Positions 52,282 to 62,637 of a stretch of 64,000 nt of DNA are shown here, one piece after another. The stretch is taken from NCBI GenBank assembly GCA_918797485.1, contig CAKKNE010000002.1, forward strand, positions 1,082,501-1,146,500, in the 5' to 3' direction. How positions within the stretch are numbered: the stretch's first letter is position 1; every line of letters begins with the position of its first letter. Below the pieces are notes generated by a model. It was not told the origin of the DNA, did no database searches, and worked only from the letters and a program-made list of their open reading frames with translations. A program made the position numbers and the translations under genes. This DNA comes from Pelagomonas calceolata (lineage: Eukaryota > Sar > Pelagophyceae > Pelagomonadales > Pelagomonadaceae).

Positions 52282-53463
52282 TCAGCGATAGCCTTGGGCC
52301 TTGAGCATCTCACAAATACCAAGGAAGTTTCGGATATTCGACGCGGTATTTTCAAACATCTTGGTGAACTTGTGAGCGCCGCCGAGGAGCTGCCGGGACT
52401 TGTTGACGACGTCGCCGATGATCCTCTCCGCCTCGCGCACATCGGCGCAGCGCCGCTCGAGGCTGCCCGCCGGCGGGCCGCCGCGACTTGACTTACCCAT
52501 TGGAAGGCCCGAGATGGCGACGGCAAGAACATGGCGGAGAAGTAGCAGAGTATCAGAGTTGGGACGACAATTGCGCACAGCCACGGGGATGGCAGTTTGC
52601 AGAAGTGATTTTGCCTCGGCGTGGCGATCTAATTGCACAAGTATAGTTGACATGGACTCAATCATCTGAAGCGTACGTTCGCTTGATGGACCATATAATT
52701 TCGCACAGCCGTCGCGCGCCTTTTGGTTCAATTCGAGACTCTCTTCTAACCGGCCGAGATGCATGTAGCAGTTCGCGAGCCAGCTCTGCGTGGTGTAAAC
52801 GTTTTCTTCCAGGTTTGGGTGTTGCAGCTGAAAGGCCAATAGTGATTCATATATCGGAGCCGCTTCGTTGTAGAGCCCGGCTTGTTTCAGACCGATCGCG
52901 AGCTGCGCCATCGCTTTCCAATGCCTTTGGGTTTGCCCATTTCGGTTCGCGTAGGTCTTCCAGCACGCCCACCCGAGCGCGCACCGCACGACACCGACGT
53001 ACTGCTGTTCGCACAGGCTGCATCCTTGCCATCGCATCCACGACTCAATCTGCGCCTTGTCGCCCAAACGGTTCGCCTCGGCCTCGTCGTTCAAAATCTT
53101 CGCTTGCTCCGCCAGGCACGACACGTGCGCGAAGCCCGAAGTCCCACGGCACGCACACATGCGCACGAGACCCTCCTTCGTCTTCCAGTGAACGGCCTGC
53201 GTGCATATGTAGCACGTCTGACCCGCGGTGTCCTTGGCGCACGCCTCCGCCGCGACCGCGATCGCTTCCTCACATTTTTTGTCGGCATGGTATTGTTCGG
53301 CTCCGCCGCGGCGCTTGATTTTTTTGCACAGCACCGAGTGGCCGCCCCCTTCCCAGTGCTCTTTCTGGCAGGTGGGTCCACAGTAGCGCGTGTGGCAACG
53401 AGCGCAGCGCGGCGCCGTATGCGAGATGGGTCTTGCGCATGAGGCACACTGGGTCAGGAGCAT
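52282..53463 (-). CDS. MYND finger - RING-CH - TPR protein
   Basis: A 393-aa protein from ATG 53461-53463. Residues 6-46 form a MYND zinc finger (CASCARPISHTAPRCARCHT, CGPTCQKEHWEGGGHSVLCK). Residues about 80-150 form a RING-CH-like finger (CYICTQAVHWKTKEGLVRMC, ACRGTSGFAHVSCLAEQAKI, CSLCEQQYVG). The rest is TPR-like (GLYNEAAPIYESLLAFQLQH, YTTQSWLANCYMHLGRLEES, LDRHAEAKSLLQTAIPVAVR). RING-CH domains are usually E3 ubiquitin ligases and MYND fingers bind proline peptides. The architecture recurs in pelagophytes to my recollection. The fragment at 38014-38529 is a related C-terminal piece. Confidence 0.82.
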   Translation of the reverse strand: MLLTQCASCARPISHTAPRCARCHTRYCGPTCQKEHWEGGGHSVLCKKIKRRGGAEQYHADKKCEEAIAVAAEACAKDTAGQTCYICTQAVHWKTKEGLVRMCACRGTSGFAHVSCLAEQAKILNDEAEANRLGDKAQIESWMRWQGCSLCEQQYVGVVRCALGWACWKTYANRNGQTQRHWKAMAQLAIGLKQAGLYNEAAPIYESLLAFQLQHPNLEENVYTTQSWLANCYMHLGRLEESLELNQKARDGCAKLYGPSSERTLQMIESMSTILVQLDRHAEAKSLLQTAIPVAVRNCRPNSDTLLLLRHVLAVAISGLPMGKSSRGGPPAGSLERRCADVREAERIIGDVVNKSRQLLGGAHKFTKMFENTASNIRNFLGICEMLKAQGYR

Positions 53464-53713
53464 CTTGCAAAGAGCCGCCGAGCGCTGCCCCCGCGCGAGT
53501 TCGTAGAGGCAGGCGCCGCGCTGGCCCCTGAGAATGTATGGAGCACGCGCGGTCCCGGTGCGAGTGCTGAGCCCAAATGCTCTTGAGGTGACTTGGTCAC
53601 ATTATTTTTTCTGTACCAGCATACTCACATACTAGCTGTTACGTCGATACGAAGTCGGTCGGCAGTCGGTTTTCCGAGATCTCTATACAAACAACACTAC
53701 GTTAGAAGATAAA

Positions 53714-54670
53714 CTAGTCCGCCCACAAACTCTTCGCCCGCGGCCCCGTCGTCGCGTCGCCGACCGTGAGGTAGAGCTGGAGCCACGCGGCGCCGAGCAG
53801 GAGCTGCTCCTCGACCAGCGGATCCGTCGCATCTACCACGCGGACGACGTAATCCTTCGCCTTCGAAGACTCCAGCGCGTCCCTCAGATCGACCGCGTTC
53901 GAGGTCGTAAACACGCATACGGGCGTCGTCGCCGCCTTCGCTAGCGCTGTAGACGACGGCGCCCACGCGACGACGGCGTCGAAACCACTCGACGCCCCCT
54001 GAAGCGCGGCGTCCGCGCTCCGCCCGAAGCCCACGGCGCCCGTCGCGCTGACGCGCTGCTCGGCGAAGAACGCGGACGCGGCCTCGAGCAGCGCGGCGGC
54101 GTCGTAGGCCTCGTCGACGTCCGGGTAGAGCACCGTGGCGTCCGCGTCGAACGCGAGGCGGTCCGCCACCTCCGCCGCGACATCTCCATCAGAGTCCGGC
54201 AGCAGCAGCACGCCGCGGCCGCCCTCGACCTTGCCGGCCTTCTCCTGGGCGACGAGCCGCGACGCCGTCGTGAAGCACCTTATTTTTGCGGAGCCGACCT
54301 CGAGCTCGTGCTCCTCGCGCACGCTCGAGTCCACGAACCCCACGCGCGCGTCAGTAATAGACGGCTCGTCGGGCGCCGGCGCCGTTTGTTGCGGCGAGAC
54401 GACGACGTCCTTGGTCTCGGGTGCGGCGGACAGCCTCGCGACGAGCTCCGCTTTCGTGCCGCTGACTTTGAGGCCGCGGCGGCGACACGCGGCCTTCAGG
54501 TCGACCAGTTTCATGGCCTGCCACACCGATCCGTCATCGCCGCTGCTGCTGCTGCTGCTGTACAATGTGCTGCTGCAGGTGTGCAAGGTTGTGGCGCCGC
54601 GGCGGCGTGCTGGTGATAATGCTTGGACGCGCAGGGCTGTCAGCGTTAATAAAGCGGTCCGAAGCATCAT
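53714..54670 (-). CDS. Plastid-targeted SAP-domain plus dienelactone-hydrolase-like protein
   Basis: A 318-aa protein from ATG 54668-54670 (MMLRTALLTLTALRVQALSP), a short signal/transit leader with a Leu-Ser-Pro start. A Ser-rich linker leads to a SAP motif at about residues 52-80 (KLVDLKAACRRRGLKVSGTK then AELVARL), a nucleic-acid-binding fold. The C-terminal 200 residues look like an alpha/beta hydrolase of dienelactone-hydrolase type (GGRGVLLLPDSDGDVAAEVA, VLYPDVDEAYDAAALLEAAS, ATGAVGFGRSADAAL). The usual nucleophile Cys/Ser position is GFGRS, so activity is uncertain. Function unknown. Confidence 0.65.
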   Translation of the reverse strand: MMLRTALLTLTALRVQALSPARRRGATTLHTCSSTLYSSSSSSGDDGSVWQAMKLVDLKAACRRRGLKVSGTKAELVARLSAAPETKDVVVSPQQTAPAPDEPSITDARVGFVDSSVREEHELEVGSAKIRCFTTASRLVAQEKAGKVEGGRGVLLLPDSDGDVAAEVADRLAFDADATVLYPDVDEAYDAAALLEAASAFFAEQRVSATGAVGFGRSADAALQGASSGFDAVVAWAPSSTALAKAATTPVCVFTTSNAVDLRDALESSKAKDYVVRVVDATDPLVEEQLLLGAAWLQLYLTVGDATTGPRAKSLWAD

Positions 54671-54732
54671 TTATGTGAGCGCCTCGCCCTCATACAAGCT
54701 CGTACAAGCTCCCAAAGGCCTAGCTTGCTTGT

Positions 54733-54757
54733 TTGCTAGTGTCTTACCGCCGCTAGC
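54733..54757 (-). repeat. Dispersed GCTAG upstream motif, copy 13
   Basis: The minus strand reads GCTAGCGGCGGTAAGACACT then AGCAA, a near-perfect copy only 63 bp upstream of the SAP/hydrolase ATG. Confidence 0.8.
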
Positions 54758-55169
54758 TGGCTTTGTGATCGGCGGCCGTCGCGACCGTCGCGAAGACGAG
54801 GCTATTGGGCCGCTCTTTGTTCTGAAACTGAAGCCAAAAGATAACACCGTCACGGTGACCAAGACCGCTACTCTCTGTTTTGGAGCCTGGCATCCAATCC
54901 CAGTGATCACTCCGATTCACTAAGTCGGCGGGCGTCGGTGGCGACTGTCGCTCTAACCGTTGTCTCGCCGGCGCCGGCGCGCGCCCCGCGGCCTCGGCGG
55001 CCGCGGGGACCGCTGCGACCGCCCTCTCGAAAAGTTTGCAAATGTCTTGCCTTTGCTCTCTTATTGGGCGGCCCTTGTCGACAAAAACTGCGGCCGTCAG
55101 ATCATGCATAGCATTGTGGTACTTGTCTCTGGCATCGTCGTATTCCACGCGATCCGCTGGTTGCCTCAT
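54753..55169 (-). CDS. Possible small hypothetical protein (139 aa)
   Basis: Open frame between two GCTAG motifs; its 3' end overlaps copy 13. The first sensible ATG is 55167-55169 (MRQPADRVEYDDARDKYHNA). The first half is helical with a spacing vaguely like an MIT domain (YDDARDKYHNAMHDLTAAVF). The second half is a Pro/Arg linker and a Trp-containing tail. It may be chance in GC-rich DNA. If not real, the whole 54671-55448 stretch holds only the two motifs. Confidence 0.3.
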   Translation of the reverse strand: MRQPADRVEYDDARDKYHNAMHDLTAAVFVDKGRPIREQRQDICKLFERAVAAVPAAAEAAGRAPAPARQRLERQSPPTPADLVNRSDHWDWMPGSKTESSGLGHRDGVIFWLQFQNKERPNSLVFATVATAADHKAS

Positions 55170-55191
55170 AATCGTCGAGGCGGCCACGCTA

Positions 55192-55217
55192 GCTAGCGAC
55201 ATGTAAGACACTAGCAA
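55192..55217 (+). repeat. Dispersed GCTAG upstream motif, copy 14
   Basis: Reads GCTAGCGACATGTAAGACAC then TAGCAA, 232 bp upstream of the gene at 55449. Confidence 0.8.
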
Positions 55218-55448
55218 TTAAAAATGCATCAGTAAAAGTCCGCTCATTGCTGCACAGAGTGGGTTGCACACTGTCAGCGATTGATACCGTACACACACGG
55301 CTGCGTGGGATCGGTTTTTGATAGCTCTAACGCTGGACGAGAGCGCTGCAGCAAATCCGGAGCGCAAGGCACGATTTCCAGCGCCAAGCGCGCGCGACGA
55401 GACGTACTACACAGCGTCGCTCCCCGTGCCAGACCGCGGAGCTGAATA

Positions 55449-58002
55449 ATGGCGACCAGCATGCAAGACGTAAGCGCCACGGCGGTGGCGGAGGCCTCGG
55501 ACGGCCTGCAGCCCTGGGCTGGCGTGAACGGCGGCCGTGGCAGAGTCATAGATGAGTGGAATCACCGCTCGCGACCCGAGGGCATCGATCCGTGCCGGGG
55601 CACCTACGGCACCGAGGGCTTGCGGGCGCTGGTGCTGCTCACGCAGAGCTTAGGAAGCGAGGAGCGCGTCGCGGGCGTGGCTACTGTCGTGTCGCAGCTC
55701 GTCTACGGCCCGGTCACGTGGTGGAAATCCTACGATCTAGAAGCGCTCCGCCGCGAAATTTACCGGTGGTTGTCGCTCGGCAACGACCAAGCCACGACGT
55801 TGATCGACGAGATCCTGCGCCAGCACCGCGTGTGGGTGATGGGCGGCGAGGAGGGCCCCTTCGCAAAACTGGGCGAGGTCTTGCACCACCTCAAGTTCTT
55901 CCGCTACGAGAAGCGCGGCGAGGAGACGCACCACATCGTCGACGGCGAGCTCATCGCGGAGCTGCGGCGCATCTGCGCGGCGCTGACGTCGGAGCATTCG
56001 CACCTCACGGGCACGTGCCACATCGAGATGGCGTTCCTCCTCTTCTTCAACATGGCCGTGGGCGACGAGGAGCTGCGGAAGTTATTAGTGTTCGTGTTCG
56101 CCCACTGCCTCTTCGGCGCGGTCGGCATGGCCGTCGCTTTGAAATTATTGAAGTGCTTCCGGAAGCAGCTCTCGGCCGTCGCGTTCGACGAGGATTTGTT
56201 GAAGGCGCGCGAGGCCTTGGTTTTGGCTCTGGACGGCGGCGTCGAGGCCACGATCGCGGCCGCGGTCGCGGCCTTCAACTCCGCGTGGTCCGCCGTCGAG
56301 GCGGAGGCGGTCAAGGCCTACCCGCACGAGGCCTGCGTCGCGCTCCAGTACCAGATGCAGAAGGTGGACCTCGTCGAGCACATGGAACAGCTCCGCGAGG
56401 TGCTGGACGTGCTGAAGACGGCGAAAGAGCCCGTGATGGTATTCGTGGCGCCGAAGGGCATAGTCTCGTGCTTCGGTCAGAAGCCCACGACGTTGAAGGT
56501 CCTCCGCTGTCGCTTTGATCCCGGCGCCATCACCACGGCTCTCGAGGGCCTCCATAAACTAAATAACTCGCAAGCGCTATTGTCGAACGCCGTCGCGCTC
56601 CTCGTGGCGATGGGGAACTACGGCACGTCGGGTGAGGTCGACGCGGACCTCATGGACCACCTGCGCGGATGCGGCAAGGGGTGCCAGCTAGACATCTACG
56701 CGCTTATTTTCTATGGCATACTTAATAGCGCTCTTATGTCGTCGATTCAAGGCGACATTGCGGTCTTTGTACCTTCGGAGGGGCGCTTTGTCGTCGCGCG
56801 GCGGCCGGGCGAAGCCAGGCTGGTGCATGCGCTGCGTCAGAAAGTCAACTTAGCCTTCGGGACGGCGCGTCGACCTCCACGCCGTCGAGGCCACGCGTTT
56901 GCGGGAGATGGAGTGGTGTTGTGAGGAGTACTTCGCGCAGGCGTACAGCTTCGAGGCGATGGCGCTGGACGCCGGCTACGAACGCGTGCATGATTTCCTG
57001 CAGGACGCGCGCAACTCCTACGACGTCACGACGATGCGCGCGGTCCGCCAGTTTAGGAGAGAGGCGCAGTTGTTTGACGAGCGCTTTGTACCGATGAAAG
57101 ATGCGTTGCGAGCGGAGCACCTCGCGACGATGGCGCGGCGGGCGGCGCGGACGCTCGCGGGCCAGGAGAACGGCGGGCGCCTTTCGAGGACGACGGTCGT
57201 TGTAGCTGGAACGCAGTTTTACGACGCGGCGGGGCATTTGAGGGGTTCGGCCCCTGGAGCCGCGGGCGTGTTCGGAGCGCGCGTCTCGTTTGTGAGGGGG
57301 CGGCGCTGGTCTACGAAGAATGCGTTCGTCGACTTGCTCTGCGACGAGGGCGCGGACGTCATCGATCATGGGTTAACGACTGGCTCGGCGGAGCTCGCGG
57401 CGTTCCTGGCGTCGTCGGAGGGTATTGACGAGCTCGAAGATAGACAGTACCTGTGCGTGATCCCGAACACCTACCCGGCGCCGGAGGGGTGGGAGGGTTT
57501 GTTCGACTTGCTCAGGAGGTTTGTGAGTGACGACCGGTGCTACCGCGAGGACGCCATCAGTAGATTCCTCGCGTCGGACGAGGCGTCCTTCTTTGAGTGG
57601 GAGGGCCGCAAGGGCTGCTCAGTCATGAAAAAGAGGTTGGAGGAGGTCGATTGCGGCGACAAAATCAGCCGCTTGCTCGTATGGCGTCCCTGTGCGACCG
57701 ACCCGGACGGCAATCCGTACCAGATCGGCGTCGACCCCTCGTTAGTTCGCCGGTCGAGGCGACTAGCACCGGAGCCGGCGCCCGCGGCCGAGCCAACGCC
57801 TTCGGATGAAGATATGGAGGAGGATGACGACGATCCGTTCGCCGAGCACAACGTGCCGCCCGCGACGAAACCCAATCGACCGCGGCTCCTCGAGCTCTAC
57901 AAACGCAAGTTCGGAAGACCGGCGCCGAAGGGAAGCACCGAGATTACGCTGTTCCCGGGCAACTATCTGGAATGGGTACGGTACAAGATCGCCAACGGCT
58001 AG
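55449..58002 (+). CDS. Large unrecognised helical protein, one intron or frame break
   Basis: The start is ATG 55449 (MATSMQDVSATAVAEASDGL). Two long frames cover one apparent gene: the first to about 56770, the second from about 56854 to the stop at 58002 (…FPGNYLEWVRYKIANG). A candidate 85-nt intron (donor GTACCTTC at 56769, acceptor AACTTAG ending 56853) joins GDIAVF to PSGRRVDLHAVEATRLREME in frame. The octamers CCTTCGGA and CCTTCGGG flank the removed part, so an insertion origin is possible; a sequencing indel is the alternative. The N-terminal half is helical (RREIYRWLSLGNDQATTLID). The C-terminal part has acidic tracts (EDMEEDDDDPFAEHN). No domain recognised. Confidence 0.6.
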
Positions 58003-58086
58003 CTCAAGCGTCGCGGCGGTGTCGCTGGGCAACCGCTGCTGGATCTGATGAACTCCCCCTCCCAGTACTGTAGTAACAACACTTCG

Positions 58087-61000
58087 TTAGTGATCATGGT
58101 GCCGTCGCTCAAACACCCTATGCGCAAACGCCCGCAACGCCTCCTCGCCCGCCCCAACATCAAAAGCAGCGCCGTCGTCGTCGAGCAACTCTTCAAAAGC
58201 GAACGGGTCCTCGGCGAGCCACGCGTAGGTCCCGAGGCCCTGCGCGTCGTCGGACAGGGCGGCGCCTAGCGCGGCGACGTGCGCCAGCCCCGCGCCGGCC
58301 TCAAAGCACGACGACGCGACGACGCGCCCGTGGCGCCGCGCCAGCGCGAGCGTCCGTTCCAGACCGATCAACGCCGGCTTCGCCACCAATACCTCAGCAT
58401 CGTCGAAGGCCGGCGACCAGTCCGCCTCGGCCAGCGTCTCGTCCAGCGCCGCCGGTATATTACTCGAAGAAAAGGGCGGCTCTTCCACAAAGTCGAGCGG
58501 CGCGTCTCCCAAGTGCGCGAGGAACGTCTCGTACTGCTCGCGGGACCACCTTCTATTGGCATCGACGCGAACCTTGTAGTGCTTCTTGACGGCGTCGCGG
58601 ACGCGCGCGGCGTCCCGCTCCGGCGCGAGGACGCCCGCCTTGAGCTTGACGACCCTATTTGGTAAAAACGCGGGCGCGTCGTCCTCGCCGTCGACGAGGG
58701 CCGCGATATCTACCGATCCGCGCGCGCCGCGGCCCAGCGCCGACGCGTACAACGCGGACGGCGAGCGCGTCACGAGTCCGATGACGGCGGTCTCGAGCGC
58801 GAAGCGCACCGACGGCAGCTCGGCGTCGGCGCCGCACACATCATGGAGAAACCGGTTCAGGCTCCCGTCGAGCTGTTTCACGGCCGGTGGGATCGTCGCG
58901 TGCTCGAGCTTCGCCGCGCAGCGCCGCAGCGCCGCGCGCGCGTCGGCAGCGGACTCGGAGTGGACGCCGCGGCACGGCGCCGCCTCGCCGATTGAATACT
59001 GAGAGGCGCTCGCCAGCGCGATCCAGGCACCCTCGACGGCGCCGGCGTCCGTTTCCGACGAAGTGCCGGCCCAGGCGTTTTCGCGCGGCTTCCGCGTCGC
59101 GACCGAAAAGTCCTCGACGACAGCCGCCGTGATCACGACGTCTTCCTCATCAGCATGATGATAACTCAAAAAGCCGTGCACGGCGGCCGCTATTTCATCA
59201 GGCGCCTCGTCCAGCAACGCGTGGCCGCCCGGGAGCACGGTCGCGTCCAAGGCGGCCGCGTCGCCGGCGCACCGCTCGTCGTGGGCGCCGTGGACCAGGA
59301 GCACGTCGTCGTGCGATGCTACGTCTCGTAGGTCCGGCTGGTCCCCCAGCCCCGCGCGCTCGAGCGACGCCGCCGCGTTCTCGGGGAGCCGCGCGAGGCG
59401 CCGTCGTCGCACCGCGTCGTACGCCCCTGAATTTCTAAGCTCTCCCCAGAGGCCGCCCTTGGCGCCCTCGGCGTACCAGACGTCGTCGAAGAACGAGGCC
59501 CAGTCTGCATCGCATTTCAGCGCGCGGACGCGCGCCGCCAGCGCTTTATCAGCTCGTCGCCGCGCGTCCCGCGCGTCGCCCTCGAGGCCGACCAATCTCG
59601 CCGACACGGCCACGACTCTCCCTATTGATGATGGTCTCCGCAACTTGCAGCCGAGGGCCAGCCGCGCGCCCAACGAGTAGCCCACCATGTCCACGGGTCC
59701 GTCGTACAACTTTTCGACCAACGCCAGCAGCCCGTCGACCTGGTCGTCATAACTATAACCGGCTTCGGTCGCCGACGCGCCGTGGCCCGCGAGGTCCACC
59801 ATGACAACGTCGCGGCCCGCGAGCTCCGCTTGGAGTCCTCGCAGATCTTCCCTACTCCCGAAGAGGCCGTGCAGCAGGACGACGGGCGGTCCATTACCAT
59901 GAAAGCGCTCGTAGGCTAGGTTGTGGGACATGGACCGTCTCGCCGCCTCGACCGCCGGCGCCTCGAGCGCTCTATGAATCGCGACGTTGTCCTTTCGTTG
60001 AACCTCCGGGGTCGCGACGACGACATCCAGGGAAGCATCGTCGAGCAATCGTTCAAATTCACTCGCAGACGAAGCTCTGGAAGCAGTCAACCCGTGCGCC
60101 TCGACCAGCCGCACGAAATCCACAGCATGCGTCGCTCCAAATAAAGTCTCGAAGACCTCCTCAGAGACGATTTCGTCCGCCGCGATACCCTCCGGGTTCG
60201 ACGCTAAAGGAAGGAAGCTGAAGATGCCGCCTCCGCCGTTGTCCACAACCACAATGCGCAGCCTTCTTTGATGGGCGTCCGCGACGGCTCGTAACGAGCC
60301 GGCGTCGTGGAGCATGGCCTGGTCGCCAATCAGCAAGTATGTCGTGTCGGCGTCGTGGTTCTCCGCGTAGCCCAGGGCCGTCGCCACGACCCCGTCGATG
60401 CCCGCTAATCCTCGATTCGCCTCCGCTCTTATAGGTACGCCAAACCTATCGCAGTCCCGGATCGGCATGCTGTTCGACACGAAGAGGCCCGCTTGATGAC
60501 GTGACGCCGCCTCGGTCACGGCGCGCGCTATAAATGGTTCCGAGAAGCCGTCTATATCTAAAGCTTCGTCGGCGGCCATGCCAGCTCTGAGTAGCGGCTT
60601 GAGTAATTTCGACGGAGGAAATATCTGACCATACAACGCCCGCGCAATCATATAGGGAGGCGCCTCGACCCTAACAGACGTGGCGAAGTCGTCGTCGATT
60701 CTTGAACGGCCCGGCGCGACCACGACCTTCCGCACATTTGGGGCGCAAAACGCGGCGTCCAGCCACGCGCGCGTCGCCGGCGCAAAGGCCGGCGCGGCAC
60801 CCAGCTGCAAGACGCAGTCCGGTTTCAACTCCCGTAAAGCTTCTAAAACGGCGTTCGGGCGTCGCACGACGACGTCGACATCTCTGATACCAGAGCGGAC
60901 GTCAGCATGTATAACAGGCCAGTGCAGCTCCTCCAAGAAATTTGAGACGTCCTCCACATCCTTCGGCGCGAGGCGCCCGACGACGACGACGCCCCTTTTT

Positions 61001-62377
61001 GATGGTCGCAGGGCGTCCATGATTTGAGACGCGTCTATGGTGTTGACAGAAGTAGTAGACGTCCAGGGGTCATCATGTGACGCCCAGGTCGCGTAGCGCG
61101 CGCCCTGTAAGGCGGAGTTGTCCCAGTCCGCGTTCACTGATAAGCCGGGGTCGTTGCGCGCGCCGCCGACGCCTCTTCTAGAGCCGCGGCGCGGCGCGAG
61201 GTTCTCGCGGAAGGCCAGGTTCATGTGCGTTGGGCCCTGTGTTGTTTTGGTGTCGTGTGCTTGCGCCTATTTTGCGCTCTCTCTCTCTCTCGCGCGCGCG
61301 CCGCGACGCCATCGACGCGACCACTGAAGTTCGTTTTCCGCTCCGAGTACGCACCGGGTCCTCCTCGCGCAGCGCCGCCGCAGCTATTGACGACACCTCA
61401 CCGAGGTCGCCCAGCGCCGCGACGCGGTCGTCGGCCGGCGGCAGGTCCGCTGCCCGGCGCACCGTCGATCGCAGGAGGTCCTGCTGCCTCTCGAGGACCT
61501 GGTCCGCACCGACGCCGCGCATCTCCGCGGGCCGGTCGGCCGTCGCGAAGACGATCGGAATAGAGTCGCGGTCGGCCTCGCAGGCGGCCGGCAACAAGTT
61601 GGCGACGGCCGTGCCCGACGTCGTCACGACGCAGGCGCAGCTTCCACTTCGCGCGCGCGCGTGGCCCAGCGCGTAGAAGGCCGCTGCGCGCTCGTCGTGT
61701 ACTACCCTCAAGTTGCGGCGCACATGGGGGTCCCGCGCGCACGCGAGGGCCAGCGGCGCCGACCGCGCGCCCGGCGCGATGACGAAGCGGTCCACGCCCT
61801 GCCGCACGAGCTCGTCGATCACGCTCGCGGCCCAGGCGGCGCCGGCCGTCGGCAGCGTTGCGTACGACGGTAACGGCGCCACGACGTGCGCGGCGTCGCC
61901 CGTGAGCACGGCGTCGGCGCCGCGTCTCACGAGAGTGCACCCTTTGATAGTGCCGGTCGCGCCGTCGAACGCGTCACCGCCGAGCGCGATCGCCAGCTCG
62001 CACACGTCGTCGCCTTTTCCTTCAAATACCGCCCCGCCGTCGACAAACCGCGCACGCGGCGGCCGCGTGTTTTGACCGGTGCGCAAGGCGAGCGTCGCGG
62101 AGCCGTCGAGCGCCGCGCGCAGCAGCGCCGTGCCGTCGCCGTGATCGACCAGGGACGCGTTCAGGCCCTCGAGAATGCAGTCGCATCTGTTGTCTTCGAT
62201 GGAGAATGCCTCGATGCCGCTGCAGCCGCGGAGGAACTCGCGCGCGGTGCACGCGACGAGGATGGGGCCGTAGTGTTTTGTTGTGTGCGCGTTGATCTGT
62301 TGGGTCGTGCGCCAGAGGGACTGCGGTGCGAGCTGGCTCGTCAGGCGCAGCAGTGCGCATATGATGATGGTGCGCAT
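58087..62377 (-). CDS. PHYLLO: PHYLLO-type fusion MenD-MenH-MenC, two exons
   Basis: Plastid phylloquinone/menaquinone synthesis enzyme. A 118-nt intron (61237-61354) joins REEDP to GPTHMNLAFRENLAP, restoring the MenD consensus; 1390 aa result. Residues about 1-175 include a signal leader and a region without clear identity, possibly a MenF remnant. MenD (SEPHCHC synthase) spans about 180-770: RFVIAPGARSAPLALACA, VTTSGTAVANLLPAACEADR, EANRGLAGIDGVVATALGYA, VVDNGGGGIFSF. MenH (SHCHC synthase) spans about 775-1035: VVLLHGLFGSREDL, nucleophile GYSLGARLAL, HGAHDERC and a final GGHALLDEAP. MenC (o-succinylbenzoate synthase) spans about 1040-1390: VKLKAGV, VRVDANRRWS, DFVEEPPF, LVAKPALIGL. Plant PHYLLO has MenC before MenH; here the order is swapped. 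Confidence 0.9.
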
Positions 62378-62509
62378 CTTTACTCAGCGTCGTCTCTTTG
62401 CTGTGATCAGTTATGCATCGTGGCACTCTGAGGATTCGCACCGAGGCTGCAGCGCGTCTGAAGTGCACTCGTGAGGGAGAACAGCTCAGAGAGTTGCCTC
62501 AATCGCGAA

Positions 62510-62535
62510 GCTAGCGGTCTGTAAAGACACTAGGG
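62510..62535 (+). repeat. Dispersed GCTAG upstream motif, copy 15
   Basis: Reads GCTAGCGGTCTGTAAAGACA then CTAGGG, 133 bp upstream of the PHYLLO ATG and just before the SGNH-like gene. Confidence 0.75.
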
Positions 62536-62562
62536 ATGCTACGCGTAACGCGAGATATGCAC

Positions 62563-62582
62563 GTTAGGAATGGGGATGGATG
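62563..62582 (+). repeat. Inverted repeat, left arm around SGNH-like gene
   Basis: GTTAGGAATGGGGATGGATG; a perfect 20-bp reverse complement is at 63225-63244. Confidence 0.8.
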
Positions 62583-62637
62583 CGAAGTCGGACTGCTCGA
62601 CCGGCCCCGGTCGGTCGTCGTAGCCGGGGTTAGAAAG

